Source: Rivularia sp. PCC 7116 (GTDB lineage: Bacteria > Cyanobacteriota > Cyanobacteriia > Cyanobacteriales > Nostocaceae). From it: a DNA stretch of 64,000 nt. The position numbers and the translations under genes are program-made. Under the pieces are notes generated by a model that had not been told where the DNA came from, did no database searches, and worked only from the letters and a program-made list of their open reading frames with translations. Below, one piece after another: positions 18,339 to 28,115 of the stretch. Each line of letters starts with the position of its first letter. Within the stretch, counting starts at the first letter, position 1. The DNA is taken from NCBI RefSeq assembly GCF_000316665.1, contig NC_019678.1, forward strand, positions 4,340,001 through 4,404,000, read 5' to 3'.

Positions 18339-18497
18339 ATTTAATTAAAATTTTTAAAACTTACTTTAATCTCGTTACAAGGCAGAGCTTTATAACGCAG
18401 TTTCTGGAGTCTCTGGCTCCAGCTTAAACCCAAGGCTCTGCCTTGGGCGATGCATTTCCAACTTGAAGACTGGGAACGAATAAATACTAATCCCAAT

Positions 18498-18623
18498 TCA
18501 ATACTACTCGGTTAAGCCGCTAAACTCGTTTTCATATTCCCCAACCCCTTAAAAAGGGGGCTTTTATTCCCTCCTTTTCAAGGAGGGTTAGGGAGGATCT
18601 CCTCTTAACCGAGCAGTATTGAT
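18498..18623. repeat. MITE-like element with 18-20 bp terminal inverted repeats
   Basis: Left end TCAATACTACTCGGTTAAG, right end the complement of TCAATACTGCTCGGTTAAG (one mismatch). The core has the CCCCTTAAAAAGGGGG palindrome and a CCCTCC...GGAGGG palindrome, like the core of 8728-8887, but the termini differ completely. Confidence 0.75.
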
Positions 18624-18661
18624 TCCCAATTACCTTTTTCCAAAGAATAATCCATAAGAAA

Positions 18662-18705
18662 AAAGGCATAATATTGGATTCTGATAATCCATTATGCCTT
18701 TACCG
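18662..18705. repeat. Strong hairpin in the 18.1-19.3 kb intergenic region
   Basis: AAAGGCATAAT-TTGGATT faces AATCC-ATTATGCCTTT around a small loop. There is no T-tract, so it is not a standard terminator. The 92-codon frame that crosses it on the minus strand (18630-18908) is not credible. The rest of 18700-19296 shows nothing recognisable. Confidence 0.55.
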
Positions 18706-19296
18706 TGTGAGTGAGAAGAAAATTTGGACACAGTTTGAAACGAAATATTTTGTGTCCCATATTTGCGGCTACTAATGAAGTAGCAAAACCTGTAAAAAAA
18801 TCTAATCTTGACTAATTCAATTAAATATTGGAATTCGCTTTTCAAAACAATACATCTACTTTCGTCGCGGAATAAAAACCAGCGTTCAAGAGATAATTTG
18901 TATTGCACTTTTTAGGAATTTAGGTAAAAGGTTGCAGATTAAATTGACTCAACAAAACTTGAAAGTTAAATATATTCGCGACTTATATAATCTACAATTT
19001 GCAAGTTTTAATCCCTTGACTAGAATAGAATCTCATAAGTCCCGACAACTTTTAGAATTGCAAGTATAAAAAAGTTCTTCCTGAGAATAATTGAAGTGGC
19101 AATTTTTTATTTTAGGGCGTGTCAAACTTTCAGCTATTTTGAACGTAATAGTAAGTCTTTGCCCGTGTTGTGATAATCTCGCAAGTCCGACTATCGATAT
19201 CAGAAGAAAGTTAATTGTCCTTATCTTCTAAACCTCTGTTTATTTTGATTAAATAGAGGCGCGGCAGCGCCGCACCTCTAGTTAAACTAACTCAAA

Positions 19297-20856
19297 TTAG
19301 AACTTGAATGTAGTACGTACTGTACCAACAAACACGGTGTCTCTAGAGTTGTCATGCTCGGGGTTGAAGATAGCTAAGATACCAGGTGTAACGGTAATTC
19401 TGTCGTTAACCTTCATCTTGTAAAGACCTTCTAAGTGGTAGGAGGTACCACCATCTTCGTTAGCAGTAATGGTGTTGTCAGTAACTTTAGGAGGCTGACC
19501 GAAGATAATACCCAAAGTATTACCTCTTGCGCCAACATCTTTGATACCTAAAGTTGCAGCCCAGTAGTTGATATCTGCGCTATCGTTGCTACCTTGTGCA
19601 TCAACGTCAGCCATACCATACCAAGCAGCAAGAGTCGCCTTCTTGTTTAGCTTGTAGCTAGCTTGTACGCTGTAGATGTCAGCGTTACCAGCAGCACCAC
19701 TGAAAGGCTTGTCAGCGTTTGAGCTACCAGTACTTCCGGTGAATCCACTACCGCCAGCACGGTAAGCTCTAGCGTAAGCTACACCTAAGTTGAGCTTTTT
19801 GCTAGGCTTGAATTCAACTTGACCGAAGAAGGTATTGTCGCCATTGAAAATACCAGTGCTGGTATCGTCAGAGTTGTTGGAAACATAACCAGCAGCTAAA
19901 CCGAATTTGGACTTCTTGTCACCGTATTTAGCGGTAACAGCACCTTGTCCGTTAGCTACACGGTAGATGGGGTTGAAACGACCGTAACGAGAGATAGCAC
20001 CAGAACCGCTGCTCTTTAATACAGGGTTGAAAGTGTTTACGTTACCTTGCATTTCAGCACCAATAGCGTCAATTTTAACGCTGAGCTTCTTGCTAGGTTT
20101 GAAGGTGTAGTTCAACTCGTCGATTTCAACGTCGTTTCCGTTGTCACCATCAAAACCTAAGCGGGTCATGTTGCCACCGGCTTTGATTTTGGGGGTGTTG
20201 CGAGCTTGCAAGCGAAGAGACAACTTGTCCTTACCGGTGAAGCTGCTTGTAATACCCAAGCGAACGCGGTTGGTAAGAATAGGATCGAAGCTGTCTCCAG
20301 CGTTTGTATCTTCACCACCGAAAACATCGGATACTGCGAAGATTGCTTCACCTTTCAACTTAGCGGTTTTAGAGAACTTGTTAGCTCCTTCCAACTCTGC
20401 AACACGGTAGTCTAAACCATCAACCTTACCGCGTAGAGTAGCTAATTCCGCTCCGAACTCTTCACGTAGCTTGTTAACAGCAGCCATATCTGTAGTAGAT
20501 GTGCTGGTGTTGCCGCTAGCAGCGATTAACTGAGTAATGCGATCCAAGCAACCGTTTAAAAGAGCTGCGAACTCGTAACGAGTCATGGAACGGTTACCTC
20601 TGTAGGTTCCGTCAGGATAACCAGCTACACAACCGTAACGCTCAACTAAGGACTTAACAGATTGAAAAGCCCAGTGAGAAGGCTGAATATCAGATAAGCT
20701 ATCAACGGAAGTTACCTGAGCTAACTCATCAACGGAGGTCATTTTCTGCTCAGCAGCAAAAGCACCGTTAGAAACGAAAAATGTAGCAGCTAAAACAACT
20801 GGACTTAGCTTCAAAACGTTTAGCAAAAGCTTCGCCATTTCTAATTGTCTCCTCAC
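19297..20856 (-). CDS. SLH-domain OprB-type outer-membrane porin (iron uptake porin family)
   Basis: A 519-aa protein with a signal peptide ending near AFA-AEQ (residues about 15-36), one SLH domain (residues 58-118: DIQPSHWAFQSVKSLVERYG...GYPDGTYRGNRSMTRYEFA) that anchors to peptidoglycan-linked polymer, a short coiled-coil linker (LREEFGAELATLRGKVDGL), and a C-terminal OprB beta-barrel ending in TTFKF with the terminal Phe typical of outer-membrane proteins. It is the standard cyanobacterial SomA/B-like major porin, proposed to admit inorganic ions and iron. It is followed by GGCGCGGCAGCGCCGC palindromes and preceded by a long untranslated region. Confidence 0.93.
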   Translation of the reverse strand: MRRQLEMAKLLLNVLKLSPVVLAATFFVSNGAFAAEQKMTSVDELAQVTSVDSLSDIQPSHWAFQSVKSLVERYGCVAGYPDGTYRGNRSMTRYEFAALLNGCLDRITQLIAASGNTSTSTTDMAAVNKLREEFGAELATLRGKVDGLDYRVAELEGANKFSKTAKLKGEAIFAVSDVFGGEDTNAGDSFDPILTNRVRLGITSSFTGKDKLSLRLQARNTPKIKAGGNMTRLGFDGDNGNDVEIDELNYTFKPSKKLSVKIDAIGAEMQGNVNTFNPVLKSSGSGAISRYGRFNPIYRVANGQGAVTAKYGDKKSKFGLAAGYVSNNSDDTSTGIFNGDNTFFGQVEFKPSKKLNLGVAYARAYRAGGSGFTGSTGSSNADKPFSGAAGNADIYSVQASYKLNKKATLAAWYGMADVDAQGSNDSADINYWAATLGIKDVGARGNTLGIIFGQPPKVTDNTITANEDGGTSYHLEGLYKMKVNDRITVTPGILAIFNPEHDNSRDTVFVGTVRTTFKF

Positions 20857-21710
20857 ACTATTGGAATTTAGGAAGTTTTCCGTTTGTAGGCAGATATCTC
20901 ACAAGCGGGAATATAGCCTCAGCAATTAGTCAAAGAAGTTTCGCACAATTGCTTTTTCCCGTTCATTTAAGACCACTGCCTTATAAAGACATTGGGTTGA
21001 ACTTATAGAGATTGGTAAATGCTTACTTACTCCGAACGCAATTTGATAAGCGCTCTCTTCTTACTTCTGTTGACGATTACTGACGCAACAACGCTTGCCT
21101 AATACAGTATTCACCTCTAATCATTTCGGACTCCTTTCCTCTCCGATTGCATAATAAAACCGTCTTTCCTACGCTTATGCAGAGTCGTTCGCTTTTCAAG
21201 GATTTACTGCTTATCATCAGGCATCTTCGTTGAATTCCTTCCTTGAGTTATCTGTACTAAATCTATCAGAGAGTATCCGGTTTTAGGTGTATATTTGAGA
21301 ACATCAAAGCAAATAAATCAATTTTTTTTATTATTTTGTTGTGCTTTATTATGATTGTATTTTACTTATTATATTTACCTGAAAATTTAGGTATTTACAC
21401 TTTTGTAAACAGTTACTTATGGATAAGTATTTATGTATTAAGTAGTGTCAAGTCTTACAATATATACCTTCCACGAATTTAAGTAGCTTAAAAACTATAT
21501 TTCATAATATAGATATAGACATTTAAATATTACAATAATAATATATTTAGATATTTTTACTACTATTTAAAGCTTTTTGTAATTAGCAATATCTATTTTT
21601 AAAACAAATATTAAATTAAGTAATTAATCCCGGAGAATAAATGATTATTGTGCTGATTAAATATACCTGTTTTTCAATTTATAGGACTTACACAACCGGC
21701 AAATTTTCCT

Positions 21711-21774
21711 TGTAGGGTGCTGTGACTTTGACTAATTTTCAACGGAGTAATAAGTTTTGTAGTGTCACGCACCA
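21711..21774. repeat. Dispersed GTGACGG/CCGTCAC element, copy C (short)
   Basis: It begins TGTAGGGTGCTGTGAC and ends GTGTCACGCACC, a 64-bp version of the left half of copy A with a diverged centre. Confidence 0.65.
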
Positions 21775-22139
21775 ACCGAGTATTGTGACAATTACGTAAG
21801 TCCTGAATTTATTGAAAAGTTATTTAATTAACTAAAAGTAATTTTAAAGTTTTAACTTGTAGTGAGAGCATCTTGCGTAGCCAATAGTTCGTATCCGCTT
21901 GTGATTAAAATAGTATGTTCGTAGTTGCGCTTGAGTGCCCCTTTTAGAAAACGCTTATCTCAACTTGATATCAAATACTTACAGCATATTTCATTTTTGT
22001 GAGGTACATGATAACGGGCAGAGATGCCCGTACCACAAGAGTTTTATCAAGTTTTTCTGTACCTAGGTTACTTGCAAGGTGCTGTATATTACATAATATC
22101 TTTCCGCACAAATCACCATACATTTTGCCCCAAATTTAT

Positions 22140-22206
22140 AAACCCGGTTTCTTCCTGGTTCGCTACACGACGGAAATTCATGCTTTTACGAAAAGAAACC
22201 GGGTTT
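22140..22206. repeat. 67-bp inverted repeat (AAACCCGGTTTCTT termini)
   Basis: Perfect 14-bp terminal inverted repeats flank about 39 bp of unrelated sequence. It lies 70 bp beyond the 3' end of gcvP and can form a long hairpin in RNA. Confidence 0.75.
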
Positions 22207-22277
22207 ATTTACGCTATTTGAAAATGCTGCAAGAAGTTAGTTAATTATCAATAACTAACTTCTTGTAATCATTTAAT

Positions 22278-25163
22278 CTATTCCGAATACTCTTCCATCG
22301 AAGGACAAGAACAAATCAAATTCCTGTCGCCGAAAGCAGCATCAATGCGCCCTACAGCAACCCAAAATTTATGTTCTCGCGTCCAAGGTGCTGGATATGC
22401 AGCTTGTTCGCGGGTGTAAGGATGATTCCATTCACCTACAATTAAACTTTGGGCGGTATGAGGTGCATTTTTCAAAACATTGTCTTGAGCATCTACCTTA
22501 CCGGCTTCGATTTGTGCGACTTCTTCGCGAATAGAAACCATCGCATCGCAGAATCTATCTAATTCCTCAAGAGATTCGCTTTCGGTAGGTTCTACCATTA
22601 CGGTACCTGCTACGGGCCACGATACTGTAGGTGCATGGAAACCGTAATCCATCAAGCGCTTGGCAATATCATCAATTTCGATATTCGCCGATTTCTTCAA
22701 GGAACGTAAATCCAAGATGCATTCGTGAGCTACCAAGCCATTTTTACCTGCATATAAAACGGGATAGTGTTTTTCTAACCTTTTCGCCATATAGTTAGCA
22801 TTCAAAATAGCTACCTTGGTGGCTTCAGTTAAACCATCTGCTCCCATCATGGCGATATACATCCAGGAAATCACCAAAATGCTAGCGCTACCCCAAGGCG
22901 CGGCAGAAACCGAACCATCCGAGGAAGCGGTTACGGGATTTCCGGGAAGGAAAGGTACTAAATGAGCGGCTACGCCAATTGGTCCCATGCCGGGACCACC
23001 ACCACCGTGGGGAATACAGAAAGTTTTGTGCAAATTCAGGTGACATACGTCTGCACCAAAATCACCGGGGCGACAGATACCAACTTGGGCGTTCATATTG
23101 GCACCGTCCATGTAAACTTGTCCACCATGGGTATGAACAATTTCACAAATTTCTTTGATGCCTTCTTCAAATACGCCGTGAGTTGAAGGGTATGTCACCA
23201 TCAAAGCAGCTAGCTCATTTGCGTGTTTCTGCGCCTTTTCTTTCAGGTCTTGGATATCAATGTTACCTTCGGAGTCGCAAGCCACAGCCACAACTTTCAT
23301 ACCGCACATTACCGCACTCGCCGGGTTTGTACCGTGAGCGGAGGTGGGGATTAAGCAGATATTACGATGTTTTTCTCCACGGCTTTCGTGATATCTCCTA
23401 ATCGATAACAGCCCTGCATATTCGCCTTGAGAACCAGCATTAGGCTGTAGCGAAATTCCCGCAAAACCTGTTATTTCACCCAACCATTTTTCAAGTTGTT
23501 CAAATAACAGCGAATAACCCCGCACTTGCGATAAAGGAGCAAACGGGTGAATTTTTCCAAACTCAGCCCAGCTTACGGGTACCATTTCGGCGGTAGCATT
23601 GAGCTTCATAGTACAAGAACCCAAAGGAATCATCGAAGTAGTTAACGATAAATCCTTCACTTCTAGTTGATGCAGATAGCGTAATAATTCCGTTTCCGAA
23701 TGGTAGCGGTTGAATGTTGGGTGAGTTAGAAATTCGGATTTGCGAGGAAGAAGAAGAGAGGGGGAGAGGGTGAGAGGGGGAGAGGGGGGAAGGTTTTCTA
23801 GGTTGAAAATTTCTAGTAAATCTTCTACATCTGCCTCCGTGATGGTTTCATCTAAGGAAATTCCCACAGAATTATCATCGAAAATGCGGAGGTTGATTTT
23901 CTTTGCTTGGCAACGTTGTAAAATCTCTTCTTTACTAGAGCTTCCCAAATTTACTTGCAGCGTATCGAAGAAATATTCATTTTCAATGCTGTAACCAAGC
24001 TGCTTGAGTCCTTGAGCTAACTTCGTAGTTAAAGAATGAATCTTCTTAGCAATGTTTTTGATTCCTTCAGGACCATGATAAACCGCATACATACTTGCCA
24101 TAACCGCCAACAATACTTGTGCCGTACAAATATTGCTAGTTGCTTTTTCGCGACGGATATGTTGCTCGCGGGTTTGCAAAGCCAAACGCAAAGCGGGTTT
24201 ACCTTGAATATCCTTCGATAAACCAACAATTCTCCCTGGAACCTGACGCTTATACTTTTCCTTCGTTGCGAAATACGCCGCATGGGGTCCCCCAAACCCC
24301 AACGGAATACCAAAGCGTTGAGTGCTTCCGACAGCTATATCAGCACCAAATTCTCCTGGTGGTGTTAATAAAGTTAAACTCAGAGGATCGGCGGCTACCG
24401 TTACCAAAGCCCCCGATTCGTGAGCTTTAGCTATGAAATCACGGTAATCATAAATCTCGCCGTTTGTTGCAGGATACTGAACAATGGCCCCAAAAATGGG
24501 CTGAGAAAAATCAAAAGTTTCGTGGTTTCCGACAAAAATTTGAATCCCCAAAGGTTCTGCCCGTGTCTGCAACACGGCGATTGTTTGAGGATGGCATTCT
24601 TGAGAAACGAAGAAAGTGTTGGCTTTATTTTTGCAAACACCGTAGCTCATGCTCATTGCTTCTGCTGCTGCGGTAGCTTCATCAAGCAGCGAAGCATTAG
24701 CAATTTCCAAACCTGTTAAATCGGTAATCAAAGTTTGAAAATTCAACAAAGCCTCAAGTCTTCCTTGAGCTATTTCCGGCTGATAAGGGGTATAAGCAGT
24801 ATACCAACCAGGGTTTTCCAAAATATTTCTTTGAATTACCCCTGGAATAATACTGTCGTAATACCCCATGCCGATAAACGAGCGAAAAACTTGATTTTTG
24901 GAGGCAATTTCTTTGAGCGTTTCTAATGCAGCATATTCGCTTTGCGCTTCTGGCAGCTTTAAACTACCTTCAGTGCGAATAGTTTGGGGAACTGCTCGAT
25001 CAATTAATTGTTCTAGATTATCAAAGCCTAAAACAGAAAGCATTTGCGCCACATCATCAGAACTTGGTCCGATATGTCTTTGTGCAAAAGAAGTCACGGT
25101 TTGACTTTCTTTTGAGAGCGCTTGCTCATCCGACGACGAGTTACGAGGGGCATAAATTACCAC
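22278..25163 (-). CDS. gcvP: Glycine dehydrogenase (decarboxylating), P-protein
   Basis: A full-length 961-aa P-protein that decarboxylates glycine and passes the aminomethyl group to lipoyl-GcvH. The N-terminal half ([17 protein letters not shown]...) and C-terminal half are both complete. The PLP lysine lies in [18 protein letters not shown] at about residue 711, and [15 protein letters not shown] precedes it. Odd feature: about residues 455-475 ([16 protein letters not shown]) are encoded by a CT/GA-rich simple repeat at 23740-23800, an in-frame low-complexity insert in a linker between the halves. It is the last of three gcv genes on this strand. Confidence 0.97.
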   Translation of the reverse strand: MVIYAPRNSSSDEQALSKESQTVTSFAQRHIGPSSDDVAQMLSVLGFDNLEQLIDRAVPQTIRTEGSLKLPEAQSEYAALETLKEIASKNQVFRSFIGMGYYDSIIPGVIQRNILENPGWYTAYTPYQPEIAQGRLEALLNFQTLITDLTGLEIANASLLDEATAAAEAMSMSYGVCKNKANTFFVSQECHPQTIAVLQTRAEPLGIQIFVGNHETFDFSQPIFGAIVQYPATNGEIYDYRDFIAKAHESGALVTVAADPLSLTLLTPPGEFGADIAVGSTQRFGIPLGFGGPHAAYFATKEKYKRQVPGRIVGLSKDIQGKPALRLALQTREQHIRREKATSNICTAQVLLAVMASMYAVYHGPEGIKNIAKKIHSLTTKLAQGLKQLGYSIENEYFFDTLQVNLGSSSKEEILQRCQAKKINLRIFDDNSVGISLDETITEADVEDLLEIFNLENLPPSPPLTLSPSLLLPRKSEFLTHPTFNRYHSETELLRYLHQLEVKDLSLTTSMIPLGSCTMKLNATAEMVPVSWAEFGKIHPFAPLSQVRGYSLLFEQLEKWLGEITGFAGISLQPNAGSQGEYAGLLSIRRYHESRGEKHRNICLIPTSAHGTNPASAVMCGMKVVAVACDSEGNIDIQDLKEKAQKHANELAALMVTYPSTHGVFEEGIKEICEIVHTHGGQVYMDGANMNAQVGICRPGDFGADVCHLNLHKTFCIPHGGGGPGMGPIGVAAHLVPFLPGNPVTASSDGSVSAAPWGSASILVISWMYIAMMGADGLTEATKVAILNANYMAKRLEKHYPVLYAGKNGLVAHECILDLRSLKKSANIEIDDIAKRLMDYGFHAPTVSWPVAGTVMVEPTESESLEELDRFCDAMVSIREEVAQIEAGKVDAQDNVLKNAPHTAQSLIVGEWNHPYTREQAAYPAPWTREHKFWVAVGRIDAAFGDRNLICSCPSMEEYSE

Positions 25164-25248
25164 TAACTAATTATTCTCCACACGTTACTACTTAATATTT
25201 TGCAACAATAACGTCGATAGTGGTTAGTTGTTAGTAGTTAGTTGTTAA

Positions 25249-25490
25249 GTGACACACCTACACCGCTCTTAAGAGTCGGCGTAGGCTTCTCGGCGACTCC
25301 TCTATGAGAACATTTACCGAGCTTTTAAGCCCTACGCCCTAGGGACTTTTAGAAATAATTTGTTCTTTTTTTTTGTAGGCTGCATTTCTGCATTTAATTG
25401 AGTTACACCTACATTTTTGATTTTACCATGAATTTGGTTCGTAATTCATCCCAACACCTCCCTTGCCGGTAGGTGTGGGACTTCTTCCGA
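25249..25490 (-). mobile_element. IS605-type non-autonomous remnant between gcvH and gcvP
   Basis: On the minus strand the left end GTCCCACACCTACCGG...GGTGTTGGGAT forms a hairpin followed by a -10-like TGGTAAAAT. The right end folds as CCTAC-ACCG...CGGC-GTAGG around CTCTTAAGAG and stops at GTGTCAC. Subterminal hairpins without inverted-repeat ends, and a GTGTCA-type right boundary, are typical of IS200/IS605-group elements. No transposase frame remains. Assignment is from pattern only. Confidence 0.42.
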
Positions 25491-25499
25491 TTTAATGTT

Positions 25500-25560
25500 A
25501 AAAGGAGTTAGGAGTTAAAAGTTAGGAGTGAGGAGTTAAAAATTAGGAGTATTAATTAAA
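25500..25560. repeat. Short tandem repeats (GTTAGGA type)
   Basis: Degenerate heptamers AGTTAGG/AGTTAAA fill the stretch before the gcvH 3' end. Similar runs lie at 25219-25250. Confidence 0.7.
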
Positions 25561-25596
25561 CCTTTAACCTCCTACCTTTGACCTCTTACCTCATTC

Positions 25597-25986
25597 CTAT
25601 TCCCCTTCAACCTTGGCGCTATATTCTTTCGCGCTCATTGCGTCATCAATATCGCCCTTGTTTTCGACTTTGACTTTAATTAACCATCCTTTGCCATAAG
25701 GTTCATCAGCCAAATTTTCAGGAGAATCAACCATTGCATCATTACATTCGGTAACGGTACCAGTTACCGGAGCATTCAAGTCTTCTACAGCTTTCACCGA
25801 TTCAACCGTACCGAAACTTTCTCCCTTAGTTATAGTGTCACCAACTCCTGGCAATTCCAAAAATACGATATCTCCCAACTGATCGATAGCGAAAGCACTA
25901 ATACCAATTGTGGCGCTATCACCTTCAAGACGCACGTATTCGTGACTATCTAAGTACTTTAAATCATCTGGATATTCAAAAGCCAT
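25597..25986 (-). CDS. gcvH: Glycine cleavage system H protein
   Basis: A 129-aa lipoyl carrier. The lipoylated lysine is in [15 protein letters not shown] (about residue 63), in the expected beta-hairpin, preceded by [13 protein letters not shown]. The usual length is about 125-130 aa. The protein shuttles the aminomethyl group between GcvP and GcvT. It lies between gcvT and gcvP on the same strand; the gaps on each side (about 180 and 430 bp) are filled by tandem repeats and IS debris, so single-transcript status is uncertain. ATG at 25986 has GGGAGAA just upstream. Confidence 0.96.
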   Translation of the reverse strand: MAFEYPDDLKYLDSHEYVRLEGDSATIGISAFAIDQLGDIVFLELPGVGDTITKGESFGTVESVKAVEDLNAPVTGTVTECNDAMVDSPENLADEPYGKGWLIKVKVENKGDIDDAMSAKEYSAKVEGE

Positions 25987-26029
25987 ATTCTTCTCCCAGG
26001 TTATTAATTTTTAATTATTCGGTATTTAG

Positions 26030-26166
26030 GTCAAAGGTTAAAGGTTAAAGGGTAGAGGTTAAAGGTTAAAGGTTAAATAACTCCTAACTTTGTTGTCCAA
26101 TGTCCCATGCCCCATTACCAATTACCAATTACCAATTACCAATTACCAATTACCAATTACCAATTT
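26030..26166. repeat. Short tandem heptamers (GGTTAAA and ATTACCA)
   Basis: About six AGGTTAA units are followed, at 26110-26166, by about eight tandem ATTACCA units between gcvT and gcvH. STRR type as elsewhere. Confidence 0.85.
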
Positions 26167-27303
26167 TCACTTACTAACGCGACTTGTTGACTTATAAAAC
26201 GGGCGCTTCACGACAGTTGTGGGATAGGTTTTACCGCGAATTTCCACTTCTAATTGATTATCAACTTTTGCTAGATCTGCGGGTACGTATGCTAAAGCAA
26301 TGGGATAACCAAGTGTCGGTGATAATGTACCGCTAGTAATTTCTCCGACTTTTTTGCCTGCGGATAATAATGGGTAGCCGTGACGGGCAATATTGCGTCC
26401 TTGCATTTGCAAACGTACTAATTTACGTTGAACCCCGTCGGCTTTTTGTCGTTCTAATACTTCACGTCCGATAAAATCGCCTTTGGTATCTAAGTGAACC
26501 AACCACCCCAAATTAGCTTCTAAAGGAGTGGTGGTATCATCAATATCCTGTCCGTAAAGCGCCATAGCGGCTTCTAACCTCAAGGTGTCTCTCGCACCTA
26601 ATCCGCAAGGAACTACACCAGCTTCAATTAGTTTCTGCCAAAGCTCTATTCCTACACTTGGTTCCACCATGACTTCAAAACCGTCTTCTCCGGTGTAACC
26701 AGTACGAGCCAGAAAAGCAGATTTACCAAGTACTGTTGCATCTAAATGACCGTATGCTTTAACAGATGTTAAATCTTCTTCCACAAATTGTTGCAGAATT
26801 TCAGTGGCTTTTGGTCCTTGAACCGCCAATAAAACCTTTTGTGTAGATAAATCTTGAAATTCTATCTCACCAGTATCCAGGTGTTCGAGCAACCATGCTT
26901 TATCTTTAGCCGTAGTTGCGGCATTAACGATGATAATTCCTTTTTGTAAACCAGTGTTATCTTCGCCTTGATAATAAAAAATTATGTCATCAATAATCCC
27001 GCCTTCAGAGTTCAGTAAAACACTGTATTGAGCTTGATTTGGCTGCAAACGGCTTAAATCCGAAGGAACCAGACGCTGAAGTTGAGAAACTAAATTTTTT
27101 CCCTGTAAAGTAAACTTACCCATATGGGAAATATCGAACATCCCAGCATTACTTCTGACAGCCTCATGTTCTTTACTAATACCAGAAAACTGTACCGGCA
27201 TTTCCCAACCGCCAAAACTGGTTAGCCGCGCTTTTAAATCTTGTACAGCCGTAAATAAAGGCGTTCGTGCCAAAGCCAAAGCTATTTCTTCTTTATTAGC
27301 CAC
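26167..27303 (-). CDS. gcvT: Glycine cleavage system T protein (aminomethyltransferase)
   Basis: A complete T-protein with FGGWEMPVQFSGI, MFDISHMGKF, the folate/substrate region ARTGYTGEDGFE and the C-terminal LGYPIALAYV block. It transfers the methylene group from H-protein to tetrahydrofolate, releasing ammonia. GTG at 27303 is preferred because VANKEEIALALARTPL then aligns with the usual N-terminus MANxEEIAL; the TTG six bases further out (27309) is the alternative. First gene of the gcv group; a tnpB remnant lies immediately upstream. Confidence 0.95.
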   Translation of the reverse strand: MANKEEIALALARTPLFTAVQDLKARLTSFGGWEMPVQFSGISKEHEAVRSNAGMFDISHMGKFTLQGKNLVSQLQRLVPSDLSRLQPNQAQYSVLLNSEGGIIDDIIFYYQGEDNTGLQKGIIIVNAATTAKDKAWLLEHLDTGEIEFQDLSTQKVLLAVQGPKATEILQQFVEEDLTSVKAYGHLDATVLGKSAFLARTGYTGEDGFEVMVEPSVGIELWQKLIEAGVVPCGLGARDTLRLEAAMALYGQDIDDTTTPLEANLGWLVHLDTKGDFIGREVLERQKADGVQRKLVRLQMQGRNIARHGYPLLSAGKKVGEITSGTLSPTLGYPIALAYVPADLAKVDNQLEVEIRGKTYPTTVVKRPFYKSTSRVSK

Positions 27304-27369
27304 AAACAAATAAAGATTTTCCTACTCAACAACATATTTAAATATCCTACCGGAACCGCGCACAGTGCC

Positions 27370-27793
27370 CCTAATTTTTAACGCAACTTGCTACAACCGG
27401 GGGAACCCCGGCAAGCAGTGGCTCAATTATGGGTATGTAGTGCGCTCTTAGTTCAACGTGTTTCTGGTTGGTACGTAATGATAACCGTGCAATGGGATGT
27501 AAATCCACCACAACCAATGCCACACGGGGAGGGAATAGGAATTGATGTAGGGTTAACATCAATGATTGCAACATAAGCGTGGACTTTTATTCAAGCGTCC
27601 GAGGTTTTTTGTTGACTCAGAACGCAAGCTTAAATTGCTGCAACAACGTGTTCATAAATGTGATAATTGCGGCTATCAAACTGATAGAGATGTTGCAGCC
27701 GCGCAAGTAGTTCTTCTTCGTGGACTTGCAGCCGTAGGGCATACGGTCAAGATGCTTAGTGAGGGTAAACACATTGGTGTCCCTGCGAACTAA
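27370..27793 (+). pseudogene. tnpB: Truncated, internally deleted TnpB (IS200/IS605 family)
   Basis: Two frames hold TnpB pieces. 27388-27576 encodes the first RuvC strand with WYVMITVQ and IGIDVGL (catalytic Asp). From about 27580 a second frame gives RFFVDSERKLKLLQQRV, then jumps directly to HKCDNCGYQTDRDVAAAQVV (second half of the zinc finger and last catalytic Asp) and the typical C-terminus GKHIGVPAN. The N-terminal half, the catalytic Glu region and the first CxxC are missing, and the frame shifts at about 27577. It cannot be active. It sits head to head with gcvT. Confidence 0.85.
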
Positions 27794-27830
27794 GAATCCC
27801 CTTCCATAAATTGAACGGGAGTGTCAAGAC
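27790..27830 (+). mobile_element. Right end of the IS605-type element (omega-RNA-like 3' end)
   Basis: Directly after the TnpB stop comes GAATCCCCTTCC, a short loop, and GGGAGTGTCAAG, matching the usual right-end layout of cyanobacterial tnpB elements, where a short hairpin precedes the GAGTGTCA boundary. In active elements this is also the end of the omega-RNA scaffold, and the next bases would be the guide. The matching left end was not found. Confidence 0.55.
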
Positions 27831-27930
27831 TAATTGGTAATTGGAAGAATTAGGAGTTATAAGTTCGGAGCTTAGGTGTTCAAAGTTTAAATTCTCGTTG
27901 CTCGTCACAAGTGTCTGAGTTGTAATGCAT

Positions 27931-28020
27931 TCATGAAGGCTCTGCCTTCAGTTTCAGTATAGTAGAGTAGTCAGAGCCTATATGATATCGGTTCCCAGCC
28001 AGAGACTGGGAAGCAGTGAA
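27931..28020. repeat. Palindromic GGCTCTGCC / TTCCCAG repeats
   Basis: GGCTCTGCCTTC is followed by TCAGAGCC and then GTTCCCAGCCAGAGACTGGGAA, an inverted repeat. Same family as the palindromes at 11840-11926. The remaining gap to 28116 holds only a CT-rich run. Confidence 0.6.
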
Positions 28021-28115
28021 TCTCCCCATCTCCTCCTCTCCCCATCCTCTTCGTTGCCAAGTATGCTTAAATGTGGATGTGTTGAGTTTTATTAAGTAGA
28101 AATTAGAGATAAGTT

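Larger units (their letters stand above)
20857..22277. other. Long intergenic region upstream of the porin gene
   Basis: 1.4 kb without a complete credible gene. The 20857-21300 part probably contains the porin promoter and leader. Copy C of the GTGACGG element, the hairpin ACGGGCA...TGCCCGT (22014-22031) and the inverted repeat at 22140-22206 are inside. At 21852-21959 on the minus strand a 35-codon frame without a start (RNYEHTILITSGYELL) looks like a possible gene remnant. Confidence 0.5.

Noticed and set aside
18630-18908. 92-aa minus-strand frame
   Set aside because: It crosses a strong hairpin, has no ribosome site and shows no recognisable domain.
25164-25596. Glycine riboswitch between gcvH and gcvP
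   Set aside because: The hairpins there look like IS605-type ends and no paired glycine aptamer layout could be recognised; none was seen upstream of gcvT either.
27371-27574. 67-aa minus-strand frame at the tnpB remnant
   Set aside because: Antisense to clear TnpB sequence.
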